From IMG/VR virus record IMGVR_UViG_3300042516_002159, positions 1 through 26,082 of that record: DNA of 26,082 nucleotides; one strand, 5' to 3'. The DNA is from a virus. Made by a program: the position numbers and the translations under genes. Under the pieces are notes generated by a model, which saw only the letters and a list, made by a program, of their open reading frames with translations, was not told where the DNA came from and ran no database searches. This document shows, piece by piece, positions 7,872 through 14,777 of this stretch. The number at the start of each line of letters is the position of its first letter. The stretch's first letter is position 1.

Positions 7872-10043
7872 TTATGCTAATTTGTATGTATTTTGTACTG
7901 ATGTAGTACTTACATCTCTAGAAAATGCATCTTTGCCATTAATGTATGCTACGGATGGGCGTGATCCTAATTGAGTAATAGCCGCTTTAACTTCATTGAT
8001 AGCTGCTATCATTGGTGTTAAATCAACTGATGTTCCTCCACCTAATATTTTGTCTGCTTTAGGTGAATTTAAAGGGATAATAGCTTCAGGACCGGCTTCA
8101 CCAACAGTTGCATTATTAATTTCACTTGTTATAATACCACCTGATGCGAATTTAGGGCCGCTATTAATTAAAGCATATACTCCTGCTACAGCGGCAGCGG
8201 CTGCTGCTAAACCTGCTAAAGCTTTAAATGGATTTGCAACAGCCCAAGCTGCTGCTATTCCTATCTGGGTTGCTAATTCTTCACCTTTCATTAAATTCAT
8301 AGCACCTTGTGCTGTTAATGCTGAAGTTGAAGCGGCAGCTTGAGCTACCTGAAATCCTAATTTTAATGATTCAAATGCTACTATTCCTTTTTGTACAGCA
8401 TATATACCAGCAAAAACAGAAGCTATACTTGTTATAAGAGGTAAAGCTTTTGTTAACATGTCTAAGAATCCTCCTAAAGGTCCTGCTACTAAATTACCAA
8501 AGAAATCTTGTAATTTTAAAACAGCTTGGTTGAATTTATCTTGTATTGCTTGTCTTTCAATTGCTACTTTAGCTTCTTCTTCAGTTATTTGAGCTAATGA
8601 TTTTCCTTGTTTTATAGCTTCCTCTCTTTTTCTTAAAGTTTCAGCTAATTCATCAGAAGTCATTCCAACAGCTTCCGCTAAGGATTTCTGTTGTATAACA
8701 TTCATTTGGGAAAATTCAGCTGCACTTCCTACATTTGCTGCTAATTCTTCTGCTAATGCTACTTGATCTCCTATTAAGGCTGCTGCTCTTGCTCTTTCTA
8801 AATTAATCTGTTTGCCTGTTATTAATTCAGCTTTTAATTCACTTTCAATTGATGATTCAAAATTTAAAAGTGATTCACCTGATTTGGCTACTTGATCTAA
8901 AGTCATACCAAATGCTTTAGCGGCAACAACGGCTTTAGCTATTCTTTCTGGGTTGTATCCTAAATTTGCAGCTAATTGGCCTGATACTTTAACAGCTTCA
9001 GCTAATGTAGCTTTAAAATTAATTCCTACTTTAAATTGGTTTCTTGCTGCTACTAATCCTTTAACAAACCCTTGATATGTTTGTTCAGATGATTTACCTG
9101 TTAATACAGATAAACGTTGTATCTGAGCTGCTTCATCTGCTTGTAATCCAACTTGTTTAGTTAATTTAATTTGAGTTTCAAGTTGATCAGTTGTAAATTC
9201 ATAAACATATCCTGTAGATGTAGCTAATTCACTAAAAGCATTTACTAAATTTTCAGTAGTAACATTTATATTATTACTGGATCGAGCAGCGGCTGCTAGA
9301 TTTTCTCTATAGGTATAAGAATCTTTTCCTAGTTGTTTTCCTAATTCTACAATCTGTTGATTTGCTTTTAAAGCTTGGTTTAAAAAGAAGGTAAGTAAAG
9401 TAAGAGGATCTGTTAATCCTTTTCCTAATTGTTTTCCTATTTCACCAGCTGCAACTCCCATTGTTCTAAAAGTACCACCACCTTTAGCAGCGACAACTCT
9501 CATTTTTCTTTCAATCTCTTCAGTATTGAAGAATTTACCTATAAATGGAACTTTATTTAATCCACTAACTAATTTACCAGTTAGACCTAATCTTCTTTCT
9601 ACTAATTCAAGTTGTTTTTCATCTTTTTTAAGAAGTTGTTCTTGAATATCTAATGATTTTAGAGCAGCAGCATAATCTTCTTCACTATATTGTAAACCTA
9701 ACAATTTAGCATGCTGCATCTTTCTATCTAGTTCCGCTCTTTTTTCCCCTAATGATTGTAATTGTTTAGCTATATCTTTTTCTTTGATAATACCGCTATT
9801 TATTCTGCCTTGGTTATGGGCAAATTCATCAGACATTTTAGCTAACCTAGTAAAAGTTCTAGTTAAGTCTTTACCCACAGCAGCCATAGTACTAGCTTCA
9901 GCTGAATCAAATGCTCCTTCAACAGCATCTCTTAATACATTAGCATAATTAGAAGCAACGGACATTAATGTGTCTCTTATATACACATTTTGTTCGTCTA
10001 TTGCTTTTTGAGCAGCTGCAGTATTTGATGTTGATGTAGCCAT
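7872..10043 (-). CDS. Tail tape measure protein
   Basis: A 723-residue protein with the usual build of tape measure proteins, which set tail length and leave the tube ahead of the DNA. Residues 1 to about 170 are charged and helical (coiled coil, many K/E/L). The middle is Ala-rich helical. The last third has hydrophobic stretches (LITSIASVFAGIYAVQKGIV and an Ala-rich segment ending in VAGVYALINSG). The segment FASGGIITSE...GEAGPEAIIPL (ending near residue 658) is a classic tape-measure C-terminal signature. At about 1.5 angstrom per residue the length would predict a tail near 100 nm. It sits after the gp26/gp51-like chaperone-type genes and before baseplate genes, the expected place. A terminator-like hairpin and a promoter octamer lie just upstream. 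Confidence 0.93.
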   Translation of the reverse strand: MATSTSNTAAAQKAIDEQNVYIRDTLMSVASNYANVLRDAVEGAFDSAEASTMAAVGKDLTRTFTRLAKMSDEFAHNQGRINSGIIKEKDIAKQLQSLGEKRAELDRKMQHAKLLGLQYSEEDYAAALKSLDIQEQLLKKDEKQLELVERRLGLTGKLVSGLNKVPFIGKFFNTEEIERKMRVVAAKGGGTFRTMGVAAGEIGKQLGKGLTDPLTLLTFFLNQALKANQQIVELGKQLGKDSYTYRENLAAAARSSNNINVTTENLVNAFSELATSTGYVYEFTTDQLETQIKLTKQVGLQADEAAQIQRLSVLTGKSSEQTYQGFVKGLVAARNQFKVGINFKATLAEAVKVSGQLAANLGYNPERIAKAVVAAKAFGMTLDQVAKSGESLLNFESSIESELKAELITGKQINLERARAAALIGDQVALAEELAANVGSAAEFSQMNVIQQKSLAEAVGMTSDELAETLRKREEAIKQGKSLAQITEEEAKVAIERQAIQDKFNQAVLKLQDFFGNLVAGPLGGFLDMLTKALPLITSIASVFAGIYAVQKGIVAFESLKLGFQVAQAAASTSALTAQGAMNLMKGEELATQIGIAAAWAVANPFKALAGLAAAAAAVAGVYALINSGPKFASGGIITSEINNATVGEAGPEAIIPLNSPKADKILGGGTSVDLTPMIAAINEVKAAITQLGSRPSVAYINGKDAFSRDVSTTSVQNTYKLA

Positions 10044-10061
10044 ATTGTATTATTGCACCGT

Positions 10062-10069
10062 ATAAATAT
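10062..10069 (-). promoter_or_regulatory. ATATTTAT octamer, candidate late promoter of the tape measure gene
   Basis: In transcription direction, the hairpin at 10071-10093 and its T run are followed by taATATTTATacgg, and the tape measure ATG comes 18 nt beyond the octamer. The order terminator, promoter octamer, short leader, gene suggests a separate transcription unit. Confidence 0.5.
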
Positions 10070-10070
10070 T

Positions 10071-10093
10071 AAAAGCGCCTATTTCTTAGGCGC
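10071..10093 (-). terminator. Intrinsic terminator overlapping the end of the gp51-like frame
   Basis: On the minus strand GCGCCTA - AGAAA - TAGGCGC forms a perfect 7-bp GC-rich stem with a 5-nt loop, followed by TTTT then AATATT. The stop codon TAG of the small upstream frame lies at the edge of the loop. The U-tract is short, so termination may be partial. Confidence 0.6.
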
Positions 10094-10330
10094 CTTTGCT
10101 GTATATGTTGGTTGTTTAGGAGCTATGTTTGGACGTGATATATCTTTGTTAGATTTATTTTTTAGCATATTTTGTTGTTTTTCAGCTTCTTCCTTTTGTT
10201 TTTCATAATGCTCACGCAATGTTTCAAAGGTAAAACGTCGCAACCAAATAGGCATGTTATAAACGGTATTCCAATCATAACCACCCTGTCCGTTAAATAC
10301 AATTTCGTGTATTGTTTTAAATAAATGTAT
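10079..10330 (-). CDS. gp51-like baseplate assembly protein; overlapping frame without a standard start
   Basis: This frame is open from 10378 to the TAG at 10079-10081 and encodes a strikingly conserved-looking segment, GGYDWNTVYNMPIWLRRFTF, followed by a charged helix (EHYEKQKEEAEKQQ) and a basic P/K-rich tail. The MPIWLRRF core resembles the small hub-assembly proteins (T4 gp51 type) that follow gp26 in T4-like phages. No ATG, GTG or TTG precedes the conserved core. The first ATG (10255) would cut it, leaving 58 residues. Three routes are possible: an ATA start at 10330 (with AGGAG 6 nt upstream, used here for the coordinates, 83 residues), frameshifting from the gp26-type gene at the T7 run 10352-10358, or the short 58-residue form. 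That the frame is coding seems likely; the start is unresolved. Confidence 0.6.
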   Translation of the reverse strand: MHLFKTIHEIVFNGQGGYDWNTVYNMPIWLRRFTFETLREHYEKQKEEAEKQQNMLKNKSNKDISRPNIAPKQPTYTAKAPKK

Positions 10331-10331
10331 C

Positions 10332-11072
10332 CTATACTCCTGAGTCAGGCCAAAAAAAGTTAAGTCCTGGAGTAAACTCTATGCCCTCCCCAACATAGCT
10401 TTTATCTTTAGGGATAAATCTCATATCAACATCTGGGGTGATTTTAGCGTAGTATTGGCGTAATGCTCTAGCATCTTGTGCTAACATAGAATCAGAAAAT
10501 TCACGTATTGCTTTTGTATCACGGTTACCATTAATAGATGTTATGATATATTTTAAGCGTGTTGTAACATCTGTTGTAGCATTTGGATTTACTTTTTGCA
10601 AACCTTTAATTTCAGCATCAATTTTCTGTTCATCACTATGTGTTAACAGTTTAAACGTTACTGTATTACCTGTTTGAGGTAAAGTAAATGAAAAATCATT
10701 TATACCAGATTCAAACAATGTGTAATCAACTTTTTTATCTTCTAGCTGTGATAAATCAACTGTGTGGTTTTCATTACCGTAGAAAACATTATAATCTTTA
10801 CCATAACCTAAAACACGAGCAGCAATTAATATTGCATTTTTATCACCAACTAATAATTCATTATAGTCGATTGGTGTTACAATCATTGATTGTAATAATT
10901 TGTCAATTACTGTGTTGTTTCTGATGTAATTAGCATTAGTAAGAATGTCTTCTTCTTTTGCTGTCATGTATTTCATTTCTACTTCACCCTTAGATAGTGG
11001 TGATTCTTTTGGGTATAATAAACCCTTAGATGGTAGTTTTACCGTTTCAGTTGGAACTTTAAATTCGCTCAT
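10332..11072 (-). CDS. T4 gp26-type baseplate hub assembly protein
   Basis: A 246-residue protein. The N-terminus (PTETVKLPSKGLLYPKESPL, then EMKYMTAKEEDIL) is the hallmark of the T4 gp26-type baseplate family (PF12322-like), which acts in assembly of the baseplate hub. The rest is mixed polar sequence and ends in GLNFFWPDSGV. It is a little longer than T4 gp26 (208 residues). The gene has its own promoter octamer (11096-11103) just downstream of a strong terminator. Its 3' end contains a run of seven T (aac ttt ttt tgg) and overlaps the gp51-like frame in the +1 (equivalently -2) register. Its position just before the tape measure is also where other tailed phages keep their tail assembly chaperones. 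Confidence 0.85.
   Translation of the reverse strand: MSEFKVPTETVKLPSKGLLYPKESPLSKGEVEMKYMTAKEEDILTNANYIRNNTVIDKLLQSMIVTPIDYNELLVGDKNAILIAARVLGYGKDYNVFYGNENHTVDLSQLEDKKVDYTLFESGINDFSFTLPQTGNTVTFKLLTHSDEQKIDAEIKGLQKVNPNATTDVTTRLKYIITSINGNRDTKAIREFSDSMLAQDARALRQYYAKITPDVDMRFIPKDKSYVGEGIEFTPGLNFFWPDSGV
10352..10358 (-). other. T7 run, possible ribosomal slippery site
   Basis: In transcript direction: aac ttt ttt tgg cct gac. Seven consecutive T let FF codons re-pair in any register. A +1 or -2 slip here would fuse the gp26-type protein (through NFF) to the gp51-like frame (GLTQEYR...). The run may equally be a by-product of the conserved Phe-Phe-Trp ending. Confidence 0.3.
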
Positions 11073-11095
11073 ATAACATTTTTATTTGTGTATAT

Positions 11096-11103
11096 ATAAA
11101 TAT
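11096..11103 (-). promoter_or_regulatory. ATATTTAT octamer, candidate late promoter of the gp26-type gene
   Basis: In transcription direction, the terminator at 11107-11137 is followed by cgtATATTTATatatac, and the ATG lies 23 nt beyond the octamer. Immediate terminator-to-promoter succession is good evidence for a transcription-unit boundary. Confidence 0.5.
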
Positions 11104-11106
11104 ACG

Positions 11107-11137
11107 AAAAAAAAAGACGTTTGCCAAAGCAAACGTC
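11107..11137 (-). terminator. Strong intrinsic terminator after the tail tube gene
   Basis: On the minus strand GACGTTTGC - TTTG - GCAAACGTC forms a perfect 9-bp stem with a 4-nt loop, followed at once by nine T. It begins 24 nt after the tube stop codon. This textbook rho-independent terminator ends the sheath-tube transcript and would keep these very abundant products separate from low-copy baseplate assembly genes downstream. Confidence 0.92.
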
Positions 11138-11161
11138 CTTAGAAAAGAAATATTGTAATTT

Positions 11162-11647
11162 TTAGAAATTCAATACGCAGTAATCCATAGCTACAGTTAC
11201 TGATAAGTTAATAGCTGCGTCGTTAGCCCAATCGTATTCACCGAATGTAGCTGTTTTAACGTAAGCACCTTTAACTATCCACTCACCTACTACGTCGCCT
11301 ACTGGTCCTAAGATATTTAAAGTTAAGTCTTTCTTATAAAAATCAGAATAACCATCACGGCCAGTTACTGATTCATGAGCCAAACGAGCCCATTCCATTA
11401 CTGATTGAGCACCAGATGGAGTTACTGGGTCGTATAAATTCAAAGTCATGTCATTCCAACGTACTTTTCCTTTAATTTTACGGTATACGTTGATATGGTC
11501 TAAAATAATTTCACCAGCTTCGAATCCAGGTGCAGTAGCTGATTTAATCAAGTATGATGGAATACCATCGATATACATGATAAAACGGTTCTGAACTTTT
11601 GGTTCAAATGCTGTAAACATTATTTCGTTAGCGTCTAATACAGGCAT
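11162..11647 (-). CDS. Tail tube protein (gp19-like)
   Basis: A 161-residue protein, essentially the length of T4 gp19 (163). It begins MPVLDANEIMFTAFEPKVQN and contains the typical tube-protein blocks RFIMYIDGIPSYLIKSATAP, VRWNDMTLNLYDP and GEWIVKGAYVKTATFGEYDW. Tube proteins stack as hexameric rings inside the sheath to form the DNA channel. It lies directly downstream of the sheath gene with its own promoter octamer, and is followed by a strong terminator, consistent with very high expression. Start chosen at the ATG after ACATAAA; no Shine-Dalgarno motif is present. Confidence 0.95.
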   Translation of the reverse strand: MPVLDANEIMFTAFEPKVQNRFIMYIDGIPSYLIKSATAPGFEAGEIILDHINVYRKIKGKVRWNDMTLNLYDPVTPSGAQSVMEWARLAHESVTGRDGYSDFYKKDLTLNILGPVGDVVGEWIVKGAYVKTATFGEYDWANDAAINLSVTVAMDYCVLNF

Positions 11648-11671
11648 TTTATGTTAATTTAATTGCTATTA

Positions 11672-11679
11672 ATAAATAT
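11672..11679 (-). promoter_or_regulatory. ATATTTAT octamer, candidate late promoter of the tail tube gene
   Basis: In transcription direction: cctaATATTTATtaatagc, with the tube ATG 24 nt beyond the octamer. It lies in the 48-nt gap after the sheath stop codon, with no terminator between, so the tube could be made from both the sheath transcript and this start. Confidence 0.5.
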
Positions 11680-11695
11680 TAGGAACCACATCCCC

Positions 11696-13420
11696 TTATG
11701 CAGGGAACGTAGCGCCAGTTGGTAATACATTGAAGTTTAAGATAATAAATTCAGCAGTCTTAGTTGGTTGGATATAAATCTGACCTACTAATTGGTTTCT
11801 ATCAATTACATCAGCTGTATTGTTTGTTTCATCCATTACAACTTTGTAAGCAAATAAACCTTGACGTTGTACTACTGATTCCATGTATGGATTAACTTGA
11901 GCTAAGAATCTATTACGAGTGATGTTGGTATTTTGTTCAAATACTAAGTTATTAGCTACTTGACCAATAAATCCTTTTAACGCAATCAATAAACGACGAA
12001 CGTTTACGCGATCTAAAGCTGTTGCTTTACGTTGTAATGTCTTTTGACCAAATACTACAACACCTTCTCCAGGGAATGTAGCTAATGGGTTAACATTACC
12101 ATTGTATAATACATCACGATCGTTTTGAGATAATTTTCTTTCAGCTTTTAATACTGATGGAACACCACCACGATTTAAACCTGCAGGAGCAAACCATTCA
12201 GCACCAACTTGATCGTTGAATGCTAAAACACCAGCCATTACTGTTGATGCTGGAGCCCAAACTGCTTTACCTAAACCGCTTGAGTATAATTGAATCCAAG
12301 GCCAGTAAGCAGCAGCGTAGTTGCTAGATTGACCAGCAGCAGCTGTTGTAGCGGCTGTTACAACTTGACCATATAATGTAGTATCTACAATTGCAATAGC
12401 ATCGCCTCTGTTCTCACAAGTTGAGATCATAGTTGATACTGCACTGTTACCTAAAGTAACACCTGGAGCAATTAATACATTAAATTGATATTCGTCTTTA
12501 TTATTTAGTAAAGTAAAAGCAGCATTGTAAGAAGCTGAATCAAATCCTTGAATGTTGTTGTTTGTAATAACTTCGTTCATTGCTTGTCTAATTGACGTTG
12601 CAGCTACACCACCAGTAAATGAACCTTCAGAAGAACCACTACCTAAAGCAGGTAATGAACCACTATATAAAGTTGATTTATATAAACCATTGTTATCGAT
12701 TGAATCAACTTGTGGAGTTGTAACTGATGCTACACGAATATATTGAGAAGCATTAGCATAAGAACCAGTTTGATCAATGAATGGAAAACCTGCAATATCT
12801 AAACGATAAACTGGTTTAATATCACCAATTACTCTAGAGATAAAGTTAGGTAAAGCTGGGTCTAATGATAAATTAGGCCATGTTTCTATATAGTTAGGTT
12901 GATTAGCGTTGTCATTACCTTGACGAACTGCTAAACTAAATGTACCGCTACCTGTATTTACGCTTGTAATTTCCCAACGAACGTTAGTTGCACTACCGCT
13001 TGCTAAAGCACCACTTACTGCACTAGAAGTGTTGTTCATTATATCACCCCAAGCTAACGTTTCGATAGTAAATGAACTACCCGTTAAACTTAAAGCCCCA
13101 ACAGTAGCACTAGCGTAAGTACTCATACTAGTACTGCCACTAGATACAACTCTAGTAACTAACAATGTTTGACCACCGTTGTTAAAGTAATCTTTAGCAG
13201 CTAATGAAGTAAGATATTCGTAGTAGTAACTACCACTTTTGAATGTTTCTCCAAATTTAGACACATACTCAGTATAAGAAGTAACGTATGTAGGAACGAA
13301 TGGTTGACCTAATACTGTAGGACCAACGATTGCCGTTGAAGTTCCTTGAATACCTCTTTGAACTAATGATTGGTCAGACTCATTTTGGAATACACCAGGA
13401 GATAAAATTTTTTCTGCCAT
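11696..13420 (-). CDS. Contractile tail sheath protein (gp18-like)
   Basis: A 574-residue protein that forms the contractile outer layer of the tail. The N-terminus (MAEKILSPGVFQNESDQSLV) followed by GTSTAIVGPTVLGQPFVPTY is the standard sheath opening, with the SPGV motif. Further marks are KFG...YYYEYLTSLAAKDYFNNGG early on. The C-terminal domain around ERKLSQNDRDVLYNGNVNPL, KALDRVNVRRLLIALKGFI-type sequence and the ending FIILNFNVLPTGATFPA also fit. It is somewhat shorter than T4 gp18 (659). The central region is Ser/Thr/Gly-rich, as expected of the variable surface insertion. The gene is immediately upstream of the tube gene, the conserved order. Its 5' leader is unusually long for this window (about 78 nt) and contains a dyad and a promoter octamer. 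Confidence 0.96.
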   Translation of the reverse strand: MAEKILSPGVFQNESDQSLVQRGIQGTSTAIVGPTVLGQPFVPTYVTSYTEYVSKFGETFKSGSYYYEYLTSLAAKDYFNNGGQTLLVTRVVSSGSTSMSTYASATVGALSLTGSSFTIETLAWGDIMNNTSSAVSGALASGSATNVRWEITSVNTGSGTFSLAVRQGNDNANQPNYIETWPNLSLDPALPNFISRVIGDIKPVYRLDIAGFPFIDQTGSYANASQYIRVASVTTPQVDSIDNNGLYKSTLYSGSLPALGSGSSEGSFTGGVAATSIRQAMNEVITNNNIQGFDSASYNAAFTLLNNKDEYQFNVLIAPGVTLGNSAVSTMISTCENRGDAIAIVDTTLYGQVVTAATTAAAGQSSNYAAAYWPWIQLYSSGLGKAVWAPASTVMAGVLAFNDQVGAEWFAPAGLNRGGVPSVLKAERKLSQNDRDVLYNGNVNPLATFPGEGVVVFGQKTLQRKATALDRVNVRRLLIALKGFIGQVANNLVFEQNTNITRNRFLAQVNPYMESVVQRQGLFAYKVVMDETNNTADVIDRNQLVGQIYIQPTKTAEFIILNFNVLPTGATFPA

Positions 13421-13431
13421 TTTATATTATT

Positions 13432-13479
13432 GTTTTTGAAAATTTAATAGGATTGACCTAATAATAAATATTCAAAAAC
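13432..13479 (-). promoter_or_regulatory. Nested inverted repeat in the sheath gene leader
   Basis: Outer arms gtttttgaa (13432-13440) and ttcaaaaac (13471-13479) are perfect 9-bp complements. Inside them TAGG (13448-13451) and CCTA (13457-13460) form a second pair around a 5-nt loop. The promoter octamer 13464-13471 lies within. It could be an operator-like dyad or an mRNA leader structure. Confidence 0.4.
13464..13471 (-). promoter_or_regulatory. ATATTTAT octamer, candidate late promoter of the sheath gene
   Basis: In transcription direction: ttgaATATTTATtattagg. The sheath ATG is about 43 nt beyond the octamer, the longest leader of the set. It shares one base with the outer arm of the inverted repeat. 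Confidence 0.5.
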
Positions 13480-13498
13480 CAGTGTAAACCGCAGATTA

Positions 13499-13765
13499 CT
13501 ATTGAATAGGTGTGATTTCTCCCGTTTCGATATTTATATTACCTTCATTATATTTTTCTTGCAAGGTTTTAGTTAGTTCCGATTCTTTCTGTTCAATTGT
13601 TTTAAGATCAGATACTAAACCCTTTTTAGCAGCTACTAATTTTTCAATTTGTTCGTTAAATACGATCAATTGTGCTTCAGCAGCGCCAATTTCAAATATA
13701 GTTTGGTTATATTTTGATTGTAAATCTTTAATAGATTGTAATTCTTCAGGTGTTAACTGTGCCAT
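13499..13765 (-). CDS. Small coiled-coil protein
   Basis: An 88-residue, almost entirely helical protein. After MAQLTPEELQSIKDLQSKYN the sequence runs in heptads rich in L, I, E, K and Q to about residue 72, then ends in GNINIETGEITPIQ. No Cys, membrane segment or enzyme motif. It lies 9 nt downstream of the zinc-ribbon-like gene and directly ahead of the sheath leader. Short coiled-coil proteins at this position are common in aquatic T4-like phages but, as far as I know, have no assigned role. An oligomeric assembly or scaffold function would fit the shape, without proof. Confidence 0.8.
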   Translation of the reverse strand: MAQLTPEELQSIKDLQSKYNQTIFEIGAAEAQLIVFNEQIEKLVAAKKGLVSDLKTIEQKESELTKTLQEKYNEGNINIETGEITPIQ

Positions 13766-13774
13766 AACGTTATT

Positions 13775-14005
13775 TTATTGTGCCCATCTTTTATCAGGAC
13801 AGGCGTCTGGTCCCGCAGGACTAAATATTTTTTTAGATAGTGGACATCCACATAAACTACAATAGTGTAAATCTATTGTTTCATTATGGGCTTTGTGCGG
13901 ACAAGCGTCACAAACGCTTGCCCTGCTTTCAGCCAATAATTTTTGCTCTGGATTCGGATTAGCCGCAATTATCCAGGCCTTAGCAATTTCTACTAATTTA
14001 TTCAC
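13775..14005 (-). CDS. Small Cys-rich zinc-ribbon-like protein (GTG start)
   Basis: A 76-residue protein with a helical N-terminus and two paired cysteine knuckles, C32-D-A-C35 and C49-S-L-C52-G-C54, plus C69-P and H37/H40/H47. The layout CxxC...CxxCGCPL...CP..RW suggests a structural zinc site. The start is GTG at 14005, inside the 3' end of the upstream 153-residue gene (8-nt overlap, GTGAATAA), so translation is likely coupled; no ATG start lies near. No family name can be given. Possible roles include nucleic-acid binding or protein-protein contact. The same-operon neighbours are also of unknown function. Confidence 0.8.
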   Translation of the reverse strand: MNKLVEIAKAWIIAANPNPEQKLLAESRASVCDACPHKAHNETIDLHYCSLCGCPLSKKIFSPAGPDACPDKRWAQ

Positions 14006-14459
14006 CTACTTCTATCAGTTTAAAGAATGTAGGATAGTTGCCATCTGACTCAATGTTTTCTAGTGCACTAAGTTGGAATGGTTTGTATTCTAATTCCTTT
14101 TCTTCTTGTAATAATAGGTTGAATTCATTTTGGAACTCGATGAACTTTGGGTTGTTTTTACCATCAACAATGTTACCTTCTTCATCTTTAACGATGTCGA
14201 TGTACATTGGGATACTGATGTTACCTGTCTCGTCAGCTTCGCCATGCTTCTTGATTAATTCTTCTTTCAAAGACTCAACAGTAGCTTTTTCAGCAGCTGC
14301 TTTCTTAGACAATTCTGTTAACCAATATTTGTCAGCTAACTTTAATTTTTCAGCTAATAAACCAGCTGAAACTTTTTCACCGGTTTGTTGATTCGTAACA
14401 CCGTTTAATTCTGAATCTAGATTGTAGAATTCATACAATTTTAAACTAATTTTTTCCAT
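13998..14459 (-). CDS. Unrecognised 153-residue acidic helical protein
   Basis: A soluble, E/K/L-rich protein. The N-terminus is MEKISLKLYEFYNLDSELNG, then NQQTGEKVSAGLLAEKL (about residues 23-39), a helical stretch, an ELIKKHGEADETGNISIP segment near the middle, and an acidic C-terminus. The build loosely recalls DUF1617-like phage proteins, but I cannot confirm this. It starts 2 nt after the stop of the membrane protein gene (TAATTATG) and overlaps the zinc-ribbon-like gene by 8 nt, so all three are one operon. Nothing indicates an enzyme. Confidence 0.75.
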   Translation of the reverse strand: MEKISLKLYEFYNLDSELNGVTNQQTGEKVSAGLLAEKLKLADKYWLTELSKKAAAEKATVESLKEELIKKHGEADETGNISIPMYIDIVKDEEGNIVDGKNNPKFIEFQNEFNLLLQEEKELEYKPFQLSALENIESDGNYPTFFKLIEVGE

Positions 14460-14461
14460 AA

Positions 14462-14698
14462 TTACTTCTTAGTTGTTTTTTTAACTGTTGGTTTTGCTTT
14501 AGGAGCTGGTTGTGCTTTAGGAGCTTTAGCTGCTTTAGCAACTACTGCTTTTACGTCAGCAACGATTTCTTTAACTTCTTCAACTTTAGTTTCAATAGCG
14601 TCAGGAATGTTGTTGTTGTTTGCATCTTTTACTTTACCAGTTTTCATAGCAACGAATACGGCTACGGCAACGATGATTAAGATTACTAATACTGTCAT
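14462..14698 (-). CDS. Small membrane-anchored protein with a calcium-loop-like motif
   Basis: A 78-residue protein. Residues 2-18 (TVLVILIIVAVAVFVAM) form one clear transmembrane helix or uncleaved signal anchor. Right after it, D25-A-N-N-N-N-I31-P-D33-A-I-E36 matches the DxNxNxIPDxxE calcium-binding loop of thrombospondin type 3/EF-hand-like repeats, widespread in Bacteroidota surface proteins. Then come an acidic helix (KVEEVKEIVADVK) and an Ala/Pro/Lys-rich basic tail ending in VKKTTKK. It has its own promoter octamer upstream. Topology is probably N-terminus anchored with the polar tail outside or inside; I cannot tell which. It could be a lysis-related or envelope-binding protein, but no holin or spanin signature is definite. 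Confidence 0.75.
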   Translation of the reverse strand: MTVLVILIIVAVAVFVAMKTGKVKDANNNNIPDAIETKVEEVKEIVADVKAVVAKAAKAPKAQPAPKAKPTVKKTTKK

Positions 14699-14725
14699 GT
14701 TTTTTATTTTTTTTGTTTACTGTAT

Positions 14726-14733
14726 ATAAATAT
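14726..14733 (-). promoter_or_regulatory. ATATTTAT octamer, candidate late promoter
   Basis: In transcription direction: attatATATTTATatacagt. The ATG of the membrane-anchored protein gene lies 27 nt beyond the octamer, after an A-rich leader. It would drive the four-gene small-protein operon 14698-13499. Confidence 0.45.
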
Positions 14734-14777
14734 ATAATAGAGATAGGAAATAACCAAGCTTAATTTAAAATATTTTA

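Noticed and set aside
7996-8343. Plus-strand open frame of 115 codons inside the tape measure gene
   Set aside because: Low-complexity antisense reading of the Ala-rich tape measure region; no promoter or family resemblance, and all real genes are on the minus strand.
13512-14391. Two plus-strand open frames of 117 codons (13512-13865 and 14038-14391)
   Set aside because: They lie antisense to four well-supported, tightly coupled minus-strand genes and have Ser/Asn-rich sequence typical of antisense translation.
14734-14777. Possible terminator after the methyltransferase gene (aaaatatttt palindrome)
   Set aside because: The stem is all A/T and weak, with no GC core or clear T run after it.
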